Of a DNA stretch of 12,319 nucleotides, positions 1 through 7,177 are shown piece by piece; positions within the stretch are counted from its first letter, which is position 1; each line of letters opens with the position of its first letter. The notes under the pieces were generated by a model. The model was not told where the DNA came from and searched no databases. It saw only the letters and a list, made by a program, of their open reading frames with translations. Origin of the DNA: JAVWHP01 sp036639955 (GTDB lineage Bacteria; Bacillota_I; Bacilli_A; Erysipelotrichales; Erysipelotrichaceae); NCBI GenBank assembly GCA_036639955.1, contig JAVWHP010000021.1:1-12319 (forward strand). The letters run 5' to 3'. Both the position numbers and the translations under genes were made by a program.

Positions 1-2
1 TA

Positions 3-698
3 TTTGAAAGAGATTGCTCAATGCAAAGACGTAACCAAAAAATAATAGAAGAAGCACCATGTCATATATTAAAGCAAGAAGTAAGAGAAAAAATGTGTGC
101 CGACGCAATTAAAGCATGTAAGTCAGTAAACTATAACTCAGTAGGAACAATTGAATTTCTATTAGATAAATATCAAAACTACTATTTTATCGAAATGAAT
201 ACAAGAATCCAAGTAGAGCACCCAATAACTGAAATGGTAACAGGAGTTGATCTAATTAAATTGCAAATAAGAGTAGCTGATCACCAACATTTACCTATTA
301 AACAAAGTGATATAAAACTAAAGGGTTGTGCAATGGAATGTAGAATAAATGCAGAAGATATGCAAAATGACTTTAGAGCAACTCCAGGTAAAATAGAAAG
401 ATTATATGTACCTGGTGGAAGAGGAATAAGAATAGATAGTGCTGCTTATACAGACTATGTTATTCCTCCTTATTATGATTCAATGATTCTTAAGTTAATC
501 ACCTATGGTGATACTCGACTAGAGTGTATTAAAAAAATGCGTCGAGCATTAGAAGAACTTATAGTTGATGGTATAGATACTAATATAGAGTTTCATTATT
601 ATATTATGCATCATCCTAAATTTGTTGAAGGTAAATTTGATACAAGCTTTACTATGAAGTTTATTGAGGAGTTGAAAAACAATGGAACAATTATTTAA
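3..698 (+). CDS. accC: Biotin carboxylase subunit of acetyl-CoA carboxylase, 3' part (5' end outside window)
   Basis: This is the C-terminal half of the ATP-dependent biotin carboxylase, which carboxylates the biotin on BCCP (AccB) in the first half-reaction of acetyl-CoA carboxylase. The frame is open through the left edge: bases 3-20 read FERDCS directly before the ATG at 21, matching the family's ERDCSMQRR block, so that ATG is internal and about 225 N-terminal residues are missing. Visible family blocks are FIEMNTRIQVEHP (bases about 186-224, with the Glu, Asn and Arg active-site residues), ECRINAED and the C-terminal PPYYDSMI...LIVDGI region. The end fits the usual length of about 450 residues. 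It overlaps accD by 17 bases, suggesting coupled translation. accB is not visible and may lie upstream. Third positions are mostly A-ending, unlike accD. Identity is secure; a pyruvate carboxylase domain is unlikely because the protein stops at the normal AccC end. Confidence 0.96.
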   Translation, partial: FERDCSMQRRNQKIIEEAPCHILKQEVREKMCADAIKACKSVNYNSVGTIEFLLDKYQNYYFIEMNTRIQVEHPITEMVTGVDLIKLQIRVADHQHLPIKQSDIKLKGCAMECRINAEDMQNDFRATPGKIERLYVPGGRGIRIDSAAYTDYVIPPYYDSMILKLITYGDTRLECIKKMRRALEELIVDGIDTNIEFHYYIMHHPKFVEGKFDTSFTMKFIEELKNNGTII

Positions 699-1551
699 GG
701 AGCGTAAAAATAAATTAGATATATTTAAAGGCTTAAGAAATCCTTTAAAGAAGAAACCTAGTAATGCAGATGTTCCTGATGGCTTATATTCTTTATGTAA
801 GGGTTGTGGAACTAGCGTGTCTACTAAGGAACTTATAGCTAACCAGTATGTTTGTCCTAAATGTAGTTATAATTTTAGATTAAGTGCTATACAAAGATTA
901 GAACAGATTGTTGATAGTTCTAGTTTTGTTCCTTTTAATGAAAGATTAGTGAGCAGAAATCCTTTAAATTTTGATGGTTATGAAGAAAAAATAGCTATAG
1001 CTAAAGAAACTACTGGTTTAAATGAGGCTATAGTTTGTGGTACTGCTAGAATATTAGGTACTAAGGTTGCTATCGGTGCAATGGATACTAACTTTATGAT
1101 GGCTAGTATGGGTGAAGTTGTTGGTGAAAAGATTACTAGATTAGTGGAAATGGCTACAAAGAAGAAACTTCCTGTAGTTATTTTCTGTTGTAGTGGTGGT
1201 GCTAGAATGCAGGAGGGTATTTTATCTTTAATGCAGATGGCTAAAACTAGTGCTGCTTTAGCTAAACATAGTGAAGCTAATTTATTATATATTAGTGTTC
1301 TCACCGACCCTACTACGGGTGGTGTTAGTGCATCCTTTGCCATGCTTGGGGATATTATTATAGCTGAACCGAATGCACTAATTGGGTTTGCTGGTCCTCG
1401 AGTGATCCAGCAAACTATGAACACTACATTACCAGAAGGATTCCAGAGAGCAGAATTTTTAGTTGAAAAGGGATTTGTTGATATGGTTGTTGAAAGAAGT
1501 AGTATGAAGGATACTTTGGGTATTCTTCTTAAACTGCATGAAAGGAAGTAA
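682..1551 (+). CDS. accD: Acetyl-CoA carboxylase carboxyltransferase subunit beta
   Basis: AccD pairs with AccA to transfer the carboxyl group from carboxybiotin to acetyl-CoA, forming malonyl-CoA in the cytoplasm. The 289-residue protein has the N-terminal zinc ribbon typical of AccD: C39, C42, C58 and C61 (CKGC...CPKC). The crotonase-like carboxyltransferase core follows, with SGGARMQEG at 171-179, TTGGVSASFA at 211-220 and GFAGPR at 235-240. The start ATG lies inside the end of accC, with a GAGGAG ribosome binding site about ten bases upstream. The gap to accA is only 3 bases. Length is normal for the family. Glycine codons are mostly GGT (15 GGT to 3 GGA by hand count), in contrast to fabH downstream. 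Identity is near certain. Confidence 0.97.
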   Translation: MEQLFKERKNKLDIFKGLRNPLKKKPSNADVPDGLYSLCKGCGTSVSTKELIANQYVCPKCSYNFRLSAIQRLEQIVDSSSFVPFNERLVSRNPLNFDGYEEKIAIAKETTGLNEAIVCGTARILGTKVAIGAMDTNFMMASMGEVVGEKITRLVEMATKKKLPVVIFCCSGGARMQEGILSLMQMAKTSAALAKHSEANLLYISVLTDPTTGGVSASFAMLGDIIIAEPNALIGFAGPRVIQQTMNTTLPEGFQRAEFLVEKGFVDMVVERSSMKDTLGILLKLHERK

Positions 1552-1554
1552 TTT

Positions 1555-2469
1555 ATGTCACTACAAGAAAAAGAAACTACGATTGCTTCTTTAGAGTTAG
1601 AACTAAGTAAGCTTAATGATGATGATAAAAAGAAACAACTGCTTTATATACAGGAATTAAAGCAACATGCTTATGATAATTTAGATGCTTGGGATAAAGT
1701 TTATGCGGCTCGTCATCCTTTACGTCCTAAAGCTATTGATTATATACATGAATTATTCCCTGATTTTATCGAACTACATGGTGATCGCCTGTATGGTGAT
1801 GACGCAGCAATAGTTGGTGGTCTAGCTAGCTTCCATAACCAAAGTGTTACTGTAATTGCTCAAAGCAAGGGTAAGACCCTTGAAGATAACATGCATAAAA
1901 ATTTTGGCATGGTTAACCCTGAGGGTTATCGCAAGGCTATGCGCCTTGCTAAGCAAGCTGAAAAATTCAATCGTCCTGTTATTACCATTGTTGATACTCC
2001 AGGCGCTTATCCGGGTATTGGTGCTGAAGAACGTGGCCAAGCTGAATCTATTGCTAAGTGTCTACAAACCTTTTCTACCCTTAAAGTACCTGTTATTTGT
2101 TTAGTGATTTCTGAAGGTGGTAGTGGAGGAGCACTAGCCTTAACTATAAGTGATAATATAATTATGCTAGAGAACGCTATCTATTCTATTTTATCACCTG
2201 AAGGATTTGCTACAATTTTATGGAAAGACGCTAAACGAGCAAAAGAAGCTAGTGAAGTAATGAAAATCACTGCCCAAGATCTATTAGAACTTAAAATTAT
2301 CGATAAAATAATTAAAGAACCTAAGATGGGAATCCACAATGGCTTTGAATATGTTATTAAACAAGTTGATGAAGAACTAGTAACTCAACTTAACATATTC
2401 AAAGACATGAAAGAAACAACGAGAACAAGTTTGCGTTATAAAAAATTTAGATCGATTGGTACGTTATAA
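1555..2469 (+). CDS. accA: Acetyl-CoA carboxylase carboxyltransferase subunit alpha
   Basis: AccA is the other half of the carboxyltransferase heterotetramer and supplies the carboxybiotin-binding side of the active site. The 304-residue protein begins with a charged helical segment (residues 1-50). Then come the family blocks ARHPLRP (51-57), ELHGDRLYGDD (73-83), TPGAYPGIGAEERGQ (148-162) and the SEGGSGGALA oxyanion region (186-195), followed by the SPEGFATILW block (214-223). An AAAGGA site at 1541-1546 sits eight bases before the ATG. The stop codon is one base from the likely fabH ATG (TAATATG arrangement). Length is close to the usual 310-320 residues. The standalone alpha and beta genes fit the bacterial four-gene ACC rather than a fused actinobacterial type. 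Confidence 0.97.
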   Translation: MSLQEKETTIASLELELSKLNDDDKKKQLLYIQELKQHAYDNLDAWDKVYAARHPLRPKAIDYIHELFPDFIELHGDRLYGDDAAIVGGLASFHNQSVTVIAQSKGKTLEDNMHKNFGMVNPEGYRKAMRLAKQAEKFNRPVITIVDTPGAYPGIGAEERGQAESIAKCLQTFSTLKVPVICLVISEGGSGGALALTISDNIIMLENAIYSILSPEGFATILWKDAKRAKEASEVMKITAQDLLELKIIDKIIKEPKMGIHNGFEYVIKQVDEELVTQLNIFKDMKETTRTSLRYKKFRSIGTL

Positions 2470-2470
2470 T

Positions 2471-3439
2471 ATGAACAATATAAAGATATGCAGTAGTGGT
2501 TATTATGCACCAGATAATATTGTAACTAATTTCGATCTAGAAAAGATTATTGATACTAGTGATGAATGGATTACAACAAGAACTGGAATTAAACAAAGAC
2601 ATATAAGCATTGATCAAAATACAAGTGACCTAGCTTATTTAGCAGCTAAAAGGGCCATGGATAGAGTAAATGTTGATCCCAAGCTTATAAGATATATAGT
2701 TGTAGCAACATTTACTCCTGATTGTATTACGCCATCTACTGCTTGTATATTACAAGCTAAATTAGGATTAAATGATTCTAATGTTATGGCTTTTGATATC
2801 AATGCCGCATGTAGCGGCTTTGAATATGCATTAAAAGTAACAACTAAACTATTAGAAGAAGGAGAATATGCTCTAGTAATAGGAGCAGACGTCTGCTCAA
2901 AAGTATTAGACTTTAGTGACCGTGCTACGTGTGTACTATTTGGTGACGGAGCCGGAGCAATGCTTTTAACTAATTCACCAACTAGTAAAAGAATGTTTCA
3001 CTACTGTGCTTCAAAAGGAGATACTGAAGGATTCTTGAGAGCGAACAGTCTAAAACTGAATAGTGAGTATAAACAAAATTTAGACTTCAATCACTATTTA
3101 GAAATGAATGGAACAGAAGTATTTAAATTTGCAGTGAATGCCATGGAACAAAGTATTGAGAATGTATGTAAACAAGCTAATGTAGCAGTAGAAGACTTAG
3201 ATTATATAATACCACATCAAGCTAATTATAGGATTATATCTTATGTAGCTAAAAAGATGAAAATTGATATAAATAAATTTTATATAAATGTAGCTGAATA
3301 TGGAAATACATCAGCAGGAAGTATACCATTAGCTTATGCAAGAATGGATGAACTAAACTTATTAAAAGAAAATATGAAAATTGTATTAGTAGGATTTGGA
3401 GCAGGATTTACCTGGGCTGCATCCTACATAGAATTATAA
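2471..3439 (+). CDS. fabH: Beta-ketoacyl-ACP synthase III
   Basis: FabH starts fatty acid synthesis by condensing an acyl-CoA primer with malonyl-ACP. From ATG 2471 the protein has 322 residues and the full Cys-His-Asn triad: C114 (DINAACSGF), H249 (IPHQAN) and N279 (YGNTSAG). Other family blocks are DTSDEWI (28-34), TRTGI (36-40) and the C-terminal GFGAGFTWA. A TTG at 2456 would add five residues inside accA, but ATG 2471 matches where family members begin. Neither start has a recognisable Shine-Dalgarno sequence, so translation probably depends on reinitiation after the accA stop one base away. Whether it prefers straight or branched primers cannot be read here. Codons are strongly A-ending (Gly: 13 GGA, 2 GGT, 1 GGC). 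Confidence 0.96.
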   Translation: MNNIKICSSGYYAPDNIVTNFDLEKIIDTSDEWITTRTGIKQRHISIDQNTSDLAYLAAKRAMDRVNVDPKLIRYIVVATFTPDCITPSTACILQAKLGLNDSNVMAFDINAACSGFEYALKVTTKLLEEGEYALVIGADVCSKVLDFSDRATCVLFGDGAGAMLLTNSPTSKRMFHYCASKGDTEGFLRANSLKLNSEYKQNLDFNHYLEMNGTEVFKFAVNAMEQSIENVCKQANVAVEDLDYIIPHQANYRIISYVAKKMKIDINKFYINVAEYGNTSAGSIPLAYARMDELNLLKENMKIVLVGFGAGFTWAASYIEL

Positions 3440-3451
3440 AAGGAGAACATT

Positions 3452-4408
3452 ATGTTAATAAATGAACTATTAAAAATTAAATACCCAATCTTTCAAGGAG
3501 CTATGGCAAACATCGCAACTGCTAAATTTGCTGCTTGTGTAAGTAATTGTGGAGCATTAGGAACAATAGCAACAGGAGCTATGAATGCTGATATGGCACG
3601 TACTGCTATAAAAGAATGTAAGACATTAACTAATAAGCCGTTCGCAGTAAATGTTATGCTTATGAATCCTAATAGTGCTGACATTATAAAAGTGATTTGT
3701 GAAGAAAAGGTAGCAGTAGTCACTACAGGTGCTGGTAATCCTGGTATCTATATTAATGATCTTAAGGCTGCAGGTTGTTTAGTAATACCTGTTGTTCCTA
3801 ATGTTGCTTTAGCAAGACGTTTAACTAATAGTGGAGCTGATGCTCTTATAGTAGAAGGAACTGAAGCCGGAGGACACGTAGGAGAATTGACTACGATGGC
3901 TTTAGTACCCCAAGTTATTAAAGCAGTAGATATTCCAGTAATTGTAGCTGGTGGTATTGCTTGTGGAGAACAAGTGGCTGCTGCTTTTGCTCTCGGTGCT
4001 GCAGGTATCCAAGTAGGAACATGCTTACTATTAGCTAATGAATGTGAAATACATACTAACTATAAACAAGCTATTATTAAATCTAAGGATAGTGATACAG
4101 TAGTAACTGGAAGAAGTGTTTCAGCGCCTGTACGTATCCTTAAGAATTCTATGTCAAATGCTTATATGAAATTAGAAAACTCAGGAGCTCCACGTGAAGA
4201 ACTAGAGAAATTAACTTTAGGTGGATTAAGAAAAGCAGTATTTGATGGAGATGTTAAGAATGGTTCGCTTATGATGGGTCAAGTAGGTGGTCTATGTAAA
4301 TTAGAACGTCCTATGCAAGAAATACTAGATGAATTAATCGAACAAGGAGCTTCTATTATGGCTGAACAAGCTAACATAATAGATCAATTAAAATATGAAA
4401 ACAATTAA
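3452..4408 (+). CDS. fabK: Enoyl-ACP reductase II (FMN-dependent FabK)
   Basis: FabK is the flavin-dependent enoyl-ACP reductase that replaces FabI in many Bacillota; it uses FMN and NAD(P)H to complete each elongation cycle. The 318-residue TIM-barrel protein has YPIFQGAMA (11-19), PFAVNVMLM (63-71), VVTTGAGNP (89-97), VIPVVPNVALA (111-121), EGTEAGGHVGELTTM (135-149, H142 being the expected catalytic His), the phosphate-binding VAGGIA (165-170) and IQVGTCLL. These follow pneumococcal-type FabK closely, including the C-terminal GS-LMMGQ-GG stretch. An AAAGGAG site at 3438-3444 overlaps the fabH stop and sits seven bases from the ATG. The gene overlaps the next one by 14 bases. No fabI or fabL is present, so this is the likely main enoyl reductase. 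Intrinsic triclosan resistance would follow from known FabK biology. Confidence 0.94.
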   Translation: MLINELLKIKYPIFQGAMANIATAKFAACVSNCGALGTIATGAMNADMARTAIKECKTLTNKPFAVNVMLMNPNSADIIKVICEEKVAVVTTGAGNPGIYINDLKAAGCLVIPVVPNVALARRLTNSGADALIVEGTEAGGHVGELTTMALVPQVIKAVDIPVIVAGGIACGEQVAAAFALGAAGIQVGTCLLLANECEIHTNYKQAIIKSKDSDTVVTGRSVSAPVRILKNSMSNAYMKLENSGAPREELEKLTLGGLRKAVFDGDVKNGSLMMGQVGGLCKLERPMQEILDELIEQGASIMAEQANIIDQLKYENN

Positions 4409-5501
4409 ATTAGGTAATAAAGAATTAAAGCTTCCTATTATTCAAGGTGGAATGGGTGTTGGTATATCTTTAGGTAATTTAGCAGGAGCAGTTATGAAAC
4501 AAGGTGGAATGGGTGTCATTAGTGCTGCTCATACAGGTTATCGTGATCCTAACTTTAAAGCAGATCCATTTGGAACAAGTTTTGCTGCAATCAAAGAAGA
4601 AGCAACCCTAGCACGTAAAATAAGTTGTGGTGCTGGATTATTAGCTGTTAATGTAATGGTAGCTGGTAATAAGTATACTGAATATATTAAATCTTGTGTA
4701 GATGCTAAAGTAGATGCTATAATATCAGGAGCAGGTCTTCCTTTAGAACTGCCTAAATTAGTAGAAGGTAGTGATGTACTTATCGCTCCTATTGTTTCTT
4801 CAGGACGTGCTGCTTCTTTAATATGTAAAGTATGGATTAAACGTTATAACAGAATACCAGATTTTATTGTAGTAGAAGGTAGTGAAGCTGGAGGTCATTT
4901 AGGCTTTAAAAAAGATGAACTTCTATCACATACTACACAAGCATTAAAAGATATTGTGAAAGATGTTAAAACTGCTATAGAACCCTATATAAATGAATAT
5001 AAGAAACATATACCAGTATTTGCTGCTGGAGGAATATTCACAGGAACTGATATAGCTAATATTATTGAAGAAGGAGCAGATGGTGTCCAAATGGGAACTA
5101 GATTTATTGGTACTCATGAATGTGATGCATCTGATGCTTATAAACAATATTTTATAGATGCAAAAAAAGAAGATATAGTTATTGTTCAAAGTCCAGCTGG
5201 GATGCCGGGACGTGCTTTTGAAAATAAATTAATGAAAAGAGTCCATGATCAAGAAAAGATTAAGATTAATTTCTGTTTTAATTGTTTAGTACCTTGTAAA
5301 CCTGCTGAAACTCCATATTGTATTACACAAGCTTTAATGGAAGCAGTTAAAGGTAATGTTGAAGAAGGTTTAATCTTTACTGGTACTAATGGTTATAGAA
5401 TTAATAAATTAGTTTCTGTTAAAGAACTTATAGAAGAATTAGTTAATGAATATAATGAAGCTATAGGGGATAGAATTAACGATAGAATGGAGGTAGCTTA
5501 A
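4395..5501 (+). CDS. FabX-like / nitronate monooxygenase-family flavoenzyme with four-cysteine cluster
   Basis: This is a second FMN TIM-barrel protein of the FabK/nitronate monooxygenase superfamily, 368 residues. It shows PIIQGGMGVGIS (14-25), SGAGLP (111-116), EGSEAGGHLG (161-170, H168 in the catalytic His position), AAGGI (210-214) and VQMGTRF (231-237). Unlike FabK it ends in a cysteine cluster, C294-x2-C297-x3-C301-x7-C309, followed by EEGLIFTGTNGYR-NK--SVKEL. From memory, this layout matches Helicobacter pylori FabX, an FMN and [4Fe-4S] decanoyl-ACP dehydrogenase/isomerase that produces unsaturated acyl-ACP. Location between fabK and fabD supports a fatty acid role over nitronate oxidation. 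It overlaps fabK by 14 bases, and no Shine-Dalgarno is visible, so coupled translation is likely. Database tools would probably label it nitronate monooxygenase. The superfamily is certain; the FabX-type function is inferred. Confidence 0.85.
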   Translation: MKTIKLGNKELKLPIIQGGMGVGISLGNLAGAVMKQGGMGVISAAHTGYRDPNFKADPFGTSFAAIKEEATLARKISCGAGLLAVNVMVAGNKYTEYIKSCVDAKVDAIISGAGLPLELPKLVEGSDVLIAPIVSSGRAASLICKVWIKRYNRIPDFIVVEGSEAGGHLGFKKDELLSHTTQALKDIVKDVKTAIEPYINEYKKHIPVFAAGGIFTGTDIANIIEEGADGVQMGTRFIGTHECDASDAYKQYFIDAKKEDIVIVQSPAGMPGRAFENKLMKRVHDQEKIKINFCFNCLVPCKPAETPYCITQALMEAVKGNVEEGLIFTGTNGYRINKLVSVKELIEELVNEYNEAIGDRINDRMEVA

Positions 5502-6427
5502 TGAATATAGGTTTCTTATTTGCTGGTCAAGGTGCTCAGTATGTTGGTATGGGTAAAGAACTTTATGATAGTGAACCGATAGCTACTAAAATTTATGATG
5601 ATGCTAACTGTAGTTTTAATGTTAAAGATGTATGTTTTAATGGTCCTATAGAAATATTAAATGATACTAAGTATGCTCAACCTTGTATTGTTACTACTAG
5701 TTTAGCTATTGCTAGTGTATTATCTAATAAGGGTATTGTTCCTAGTATGGTTGCTGGTTTAAGTTTAGGTGAATATTCTGCTTTAGCTTATGCTAAAGCT
5801 ATAGGAGTAGCTGATGTAGTAGAATTAGTAGAACATCGTGGTGATTTGATGTCTAATGCTTTACCTTTAGGTAGTGGTAAAATGGCTGCTATTATAGGTT
5901 TAGAATCACCTAAACTATTAGAAATATGTAACCAAGTTAATGGTGTATGTGAAATAGCTAACTATAATTGTCCTGGACAATTAGTTATTAGTGGTGAAAC
6001 AAATGCTATTGATGAAGCTTGTACTTTAGCCTTAGCTAATGGTGCTCGTAGAGCATTACCATTAGCAGTAAGTGGAGCTTTCCATAGTTCATTACTAATA
6101 GAAGCTAGTAATAAGTTTAAAGAATACTTAGATAAAGTAGAGTTTAAAGAAACAGATATTAAGGTAGTACATAACTTAAGTGCTACTAGTGAATGTAAAG
6201 ATATGGTAGAATGCTTAAAATTACAAATGTGTAATAGTGTTAAAATGCAAGAATCTATTGAGTATATGATAGCTAATGGTATAGATACTTTTATAGAAAT
6301 AGGTCCTGGAAGAACACTAAGTGGATTTGTACGTAAAATTAATAAAGATATTAAAGTATATAATGTAGAAAATATAGCTACATTAAATAAAACTATAGAA
6401 GAAATAGGAGGTAATACTAATGAGTAA
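5501..6427 (+). CDS. fabD: Malonyl-CoA:ACP transacylase
   Basis: FabD transfers malonyl from malonyl-CoA (the AccABCD product) to ACP for FabH and FabF. The 308-residue protein has the N-terminal GQGAQ (9-13), the nucleophile S88 in GLSLGEYSAL (86-95), R113 for malonyl carboxylate binding, H195 in SGAFHS (191-196) and the late EIGPGRTLSGF region. The start ATG shares one base with the preceding stop (TAATG), with GGAGG at 5489-5493 seven bases upstream. The 3' end overlaps fabG by 8 bases. Length is standard. Glycine codons favour GGT (19 GGT to 6 GGA), reversing in fabG immediately downstream. Confidence 0.96.
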   Translation: MNIGFLFAGQGAQYVGMGKELYDSEPIATKIYDDANCSFNVKDVCFNGPIEILNDTKYAQPCIVTTSLAIASVLSNKGIVPSMVAGLSLGEYSALAYAKAIGVADVVELVEHRGDLMSNALPLGSGKMAAIIGLESPKLLEICNQVNGVCEIANYNCPGQLVISGETNAIDEACTLALANGARRALPLAVSGAFHSSLLIEASNKFKEYLDKVEFKETDIKVVHNLSATSECKDMVECLKLQMCNSVKMQESIEYMIANGIDTFIEIGPGRTLSGFVRKINKDIKVYNVENIATLNKTIEEIGGNTNE

Positions 6428-7154
6428 GGTTGCTTTTATAACAGGAGCAGGTCGAGGAATTGGACATGCTATAGCTTTAAAGTTTGCTAAAGAAAAGATT
6501 GATCTAATATTAAATTACCAAGGATCTAAAGAAAAATGCGAAGCATTAAAAGTAGAATGTGAATCACTAGGAGTTAAAGCTATCTGTATTCAAGGCAATG
6601 TTTCTTCTAGTGAAGATGTTACACGTATGATGAACGAAACATTACTTGAATACGATCATATAGACATACTAGTAAATAATGCAGGAATAACAAGAGACAA
6701 TCTAATGTTAAGAATGAGTGAAGAAGATTTTGATAACGTAATAGCAACTAATCTTAAGGGAACGTTTCTAATGGTTAAAGCAGTAAGTAAAATTATGATG
6801 AAGAAACGTTCAGGTAAGATTATTAATATGAGCAGTGTAATTGGATTAAATGGAAATGCAGGACAAGTAAACTACGCAGCAAGTAAAGCAGGAGTAATTG
6901 GAATAACAAAATCAGCAGCTAAAGAACTAGCAGCTAGAAATATATGTGTAAATGCTATAGCACCAGGATTTATAGAAAGTGATATGACAAATGCAATACC
7001 AGAAGCTGCACAAACAGCTATACTAACAAATATTCCATTAAAAAGAATGGGAACAGGAGAAGATATAGCTAATATGGCTTACTTCCTGGCAAGTGAAGAA
7101 AGTGATTATATAACAGGACAAGTATTCCAAGTAGACGGTGGAATGTTTATATAA
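6420..7154 (+). CDS. fabG: 3-oxoacyl-ACP reductase
   Basis: FabG is the NADPH-dependent short-chain dehydrogenase that reduces beta-ketoacyl-ACP to beta-hydroxyacyl-ACP. The 244-residue protein shows the TGAGRGIG dinucleotide-binding motif (8-15), NNAG (86-89) and the full catalytic tetrad N111, S139, Y152 and K156 (NYAASKAG), with APGFIESDMT and the C-terminal VDGGM also typical. A near-perfect AGGAGGT site at 6406-6412 lies in the fabD 3' end and, with the 8-base overlap, fixes the start. The next gene, fabF, is 23 bases downstream. Codons are strongly A-ending (Gly: 17 GGA, 3 GGT, 1 GGC). FabG in fab operons is rarely ambiguous, although the SDR family is large. Confidence 0.96.
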   Translation: MSKVAFITGAGRGIGHAIALKFAKEKIDLILNYQGSKEKCEALKVECESLGVKAICIQGNVSSSEDVTRMMNETLLEYDHIDILVNNAGITRDNLMLRMSEEDFDNVIATNLKGTFLMVKAVSKIMMKKRSGKIINMSSVIGLNGNAGQVNYAASKAGVIGITKSAAKELAARNICVNAIAPGFIESDMTNAIPEAAQTAILTNIPLKRMGTGEDIANMAYFLASEESDYITGQVFQVDGGMFI

Positions 7155-7177
7155 GATGAAATCTTAAAGGAGATTAT

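Noticed and set aside
978..1424. Long open frame antisense to accD (about 148 codons)
   Set aside because: It lies wholly within a certain gene, and its hydrophobic translation is a by-product of the opposite strand's codons; no ribosome binding site or family features.
1822..2104. Short open frames on both strands inside accA
   Set aside because: Out-of-frame shadows of accA with no recognisable domain or start signal.
2456..2470. TTG start for fabH five codons upstream
   Set aside because: No Shine-Dalgarno for either start, but ATG 2471 aligns with normal FabH N-termini and forms a TAATATG junction.
3493..3723. Antisense open frame inside fabK
   Set aside because: Ala/Ile-rich translation mirrors the sense codons; no independent evidence.
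4944..5189. Antisense open frame inside the FabX-like gene
   Set aside because: Low-complexity Ser/Tyr/Ile/Phe translation opposite a solid gene.
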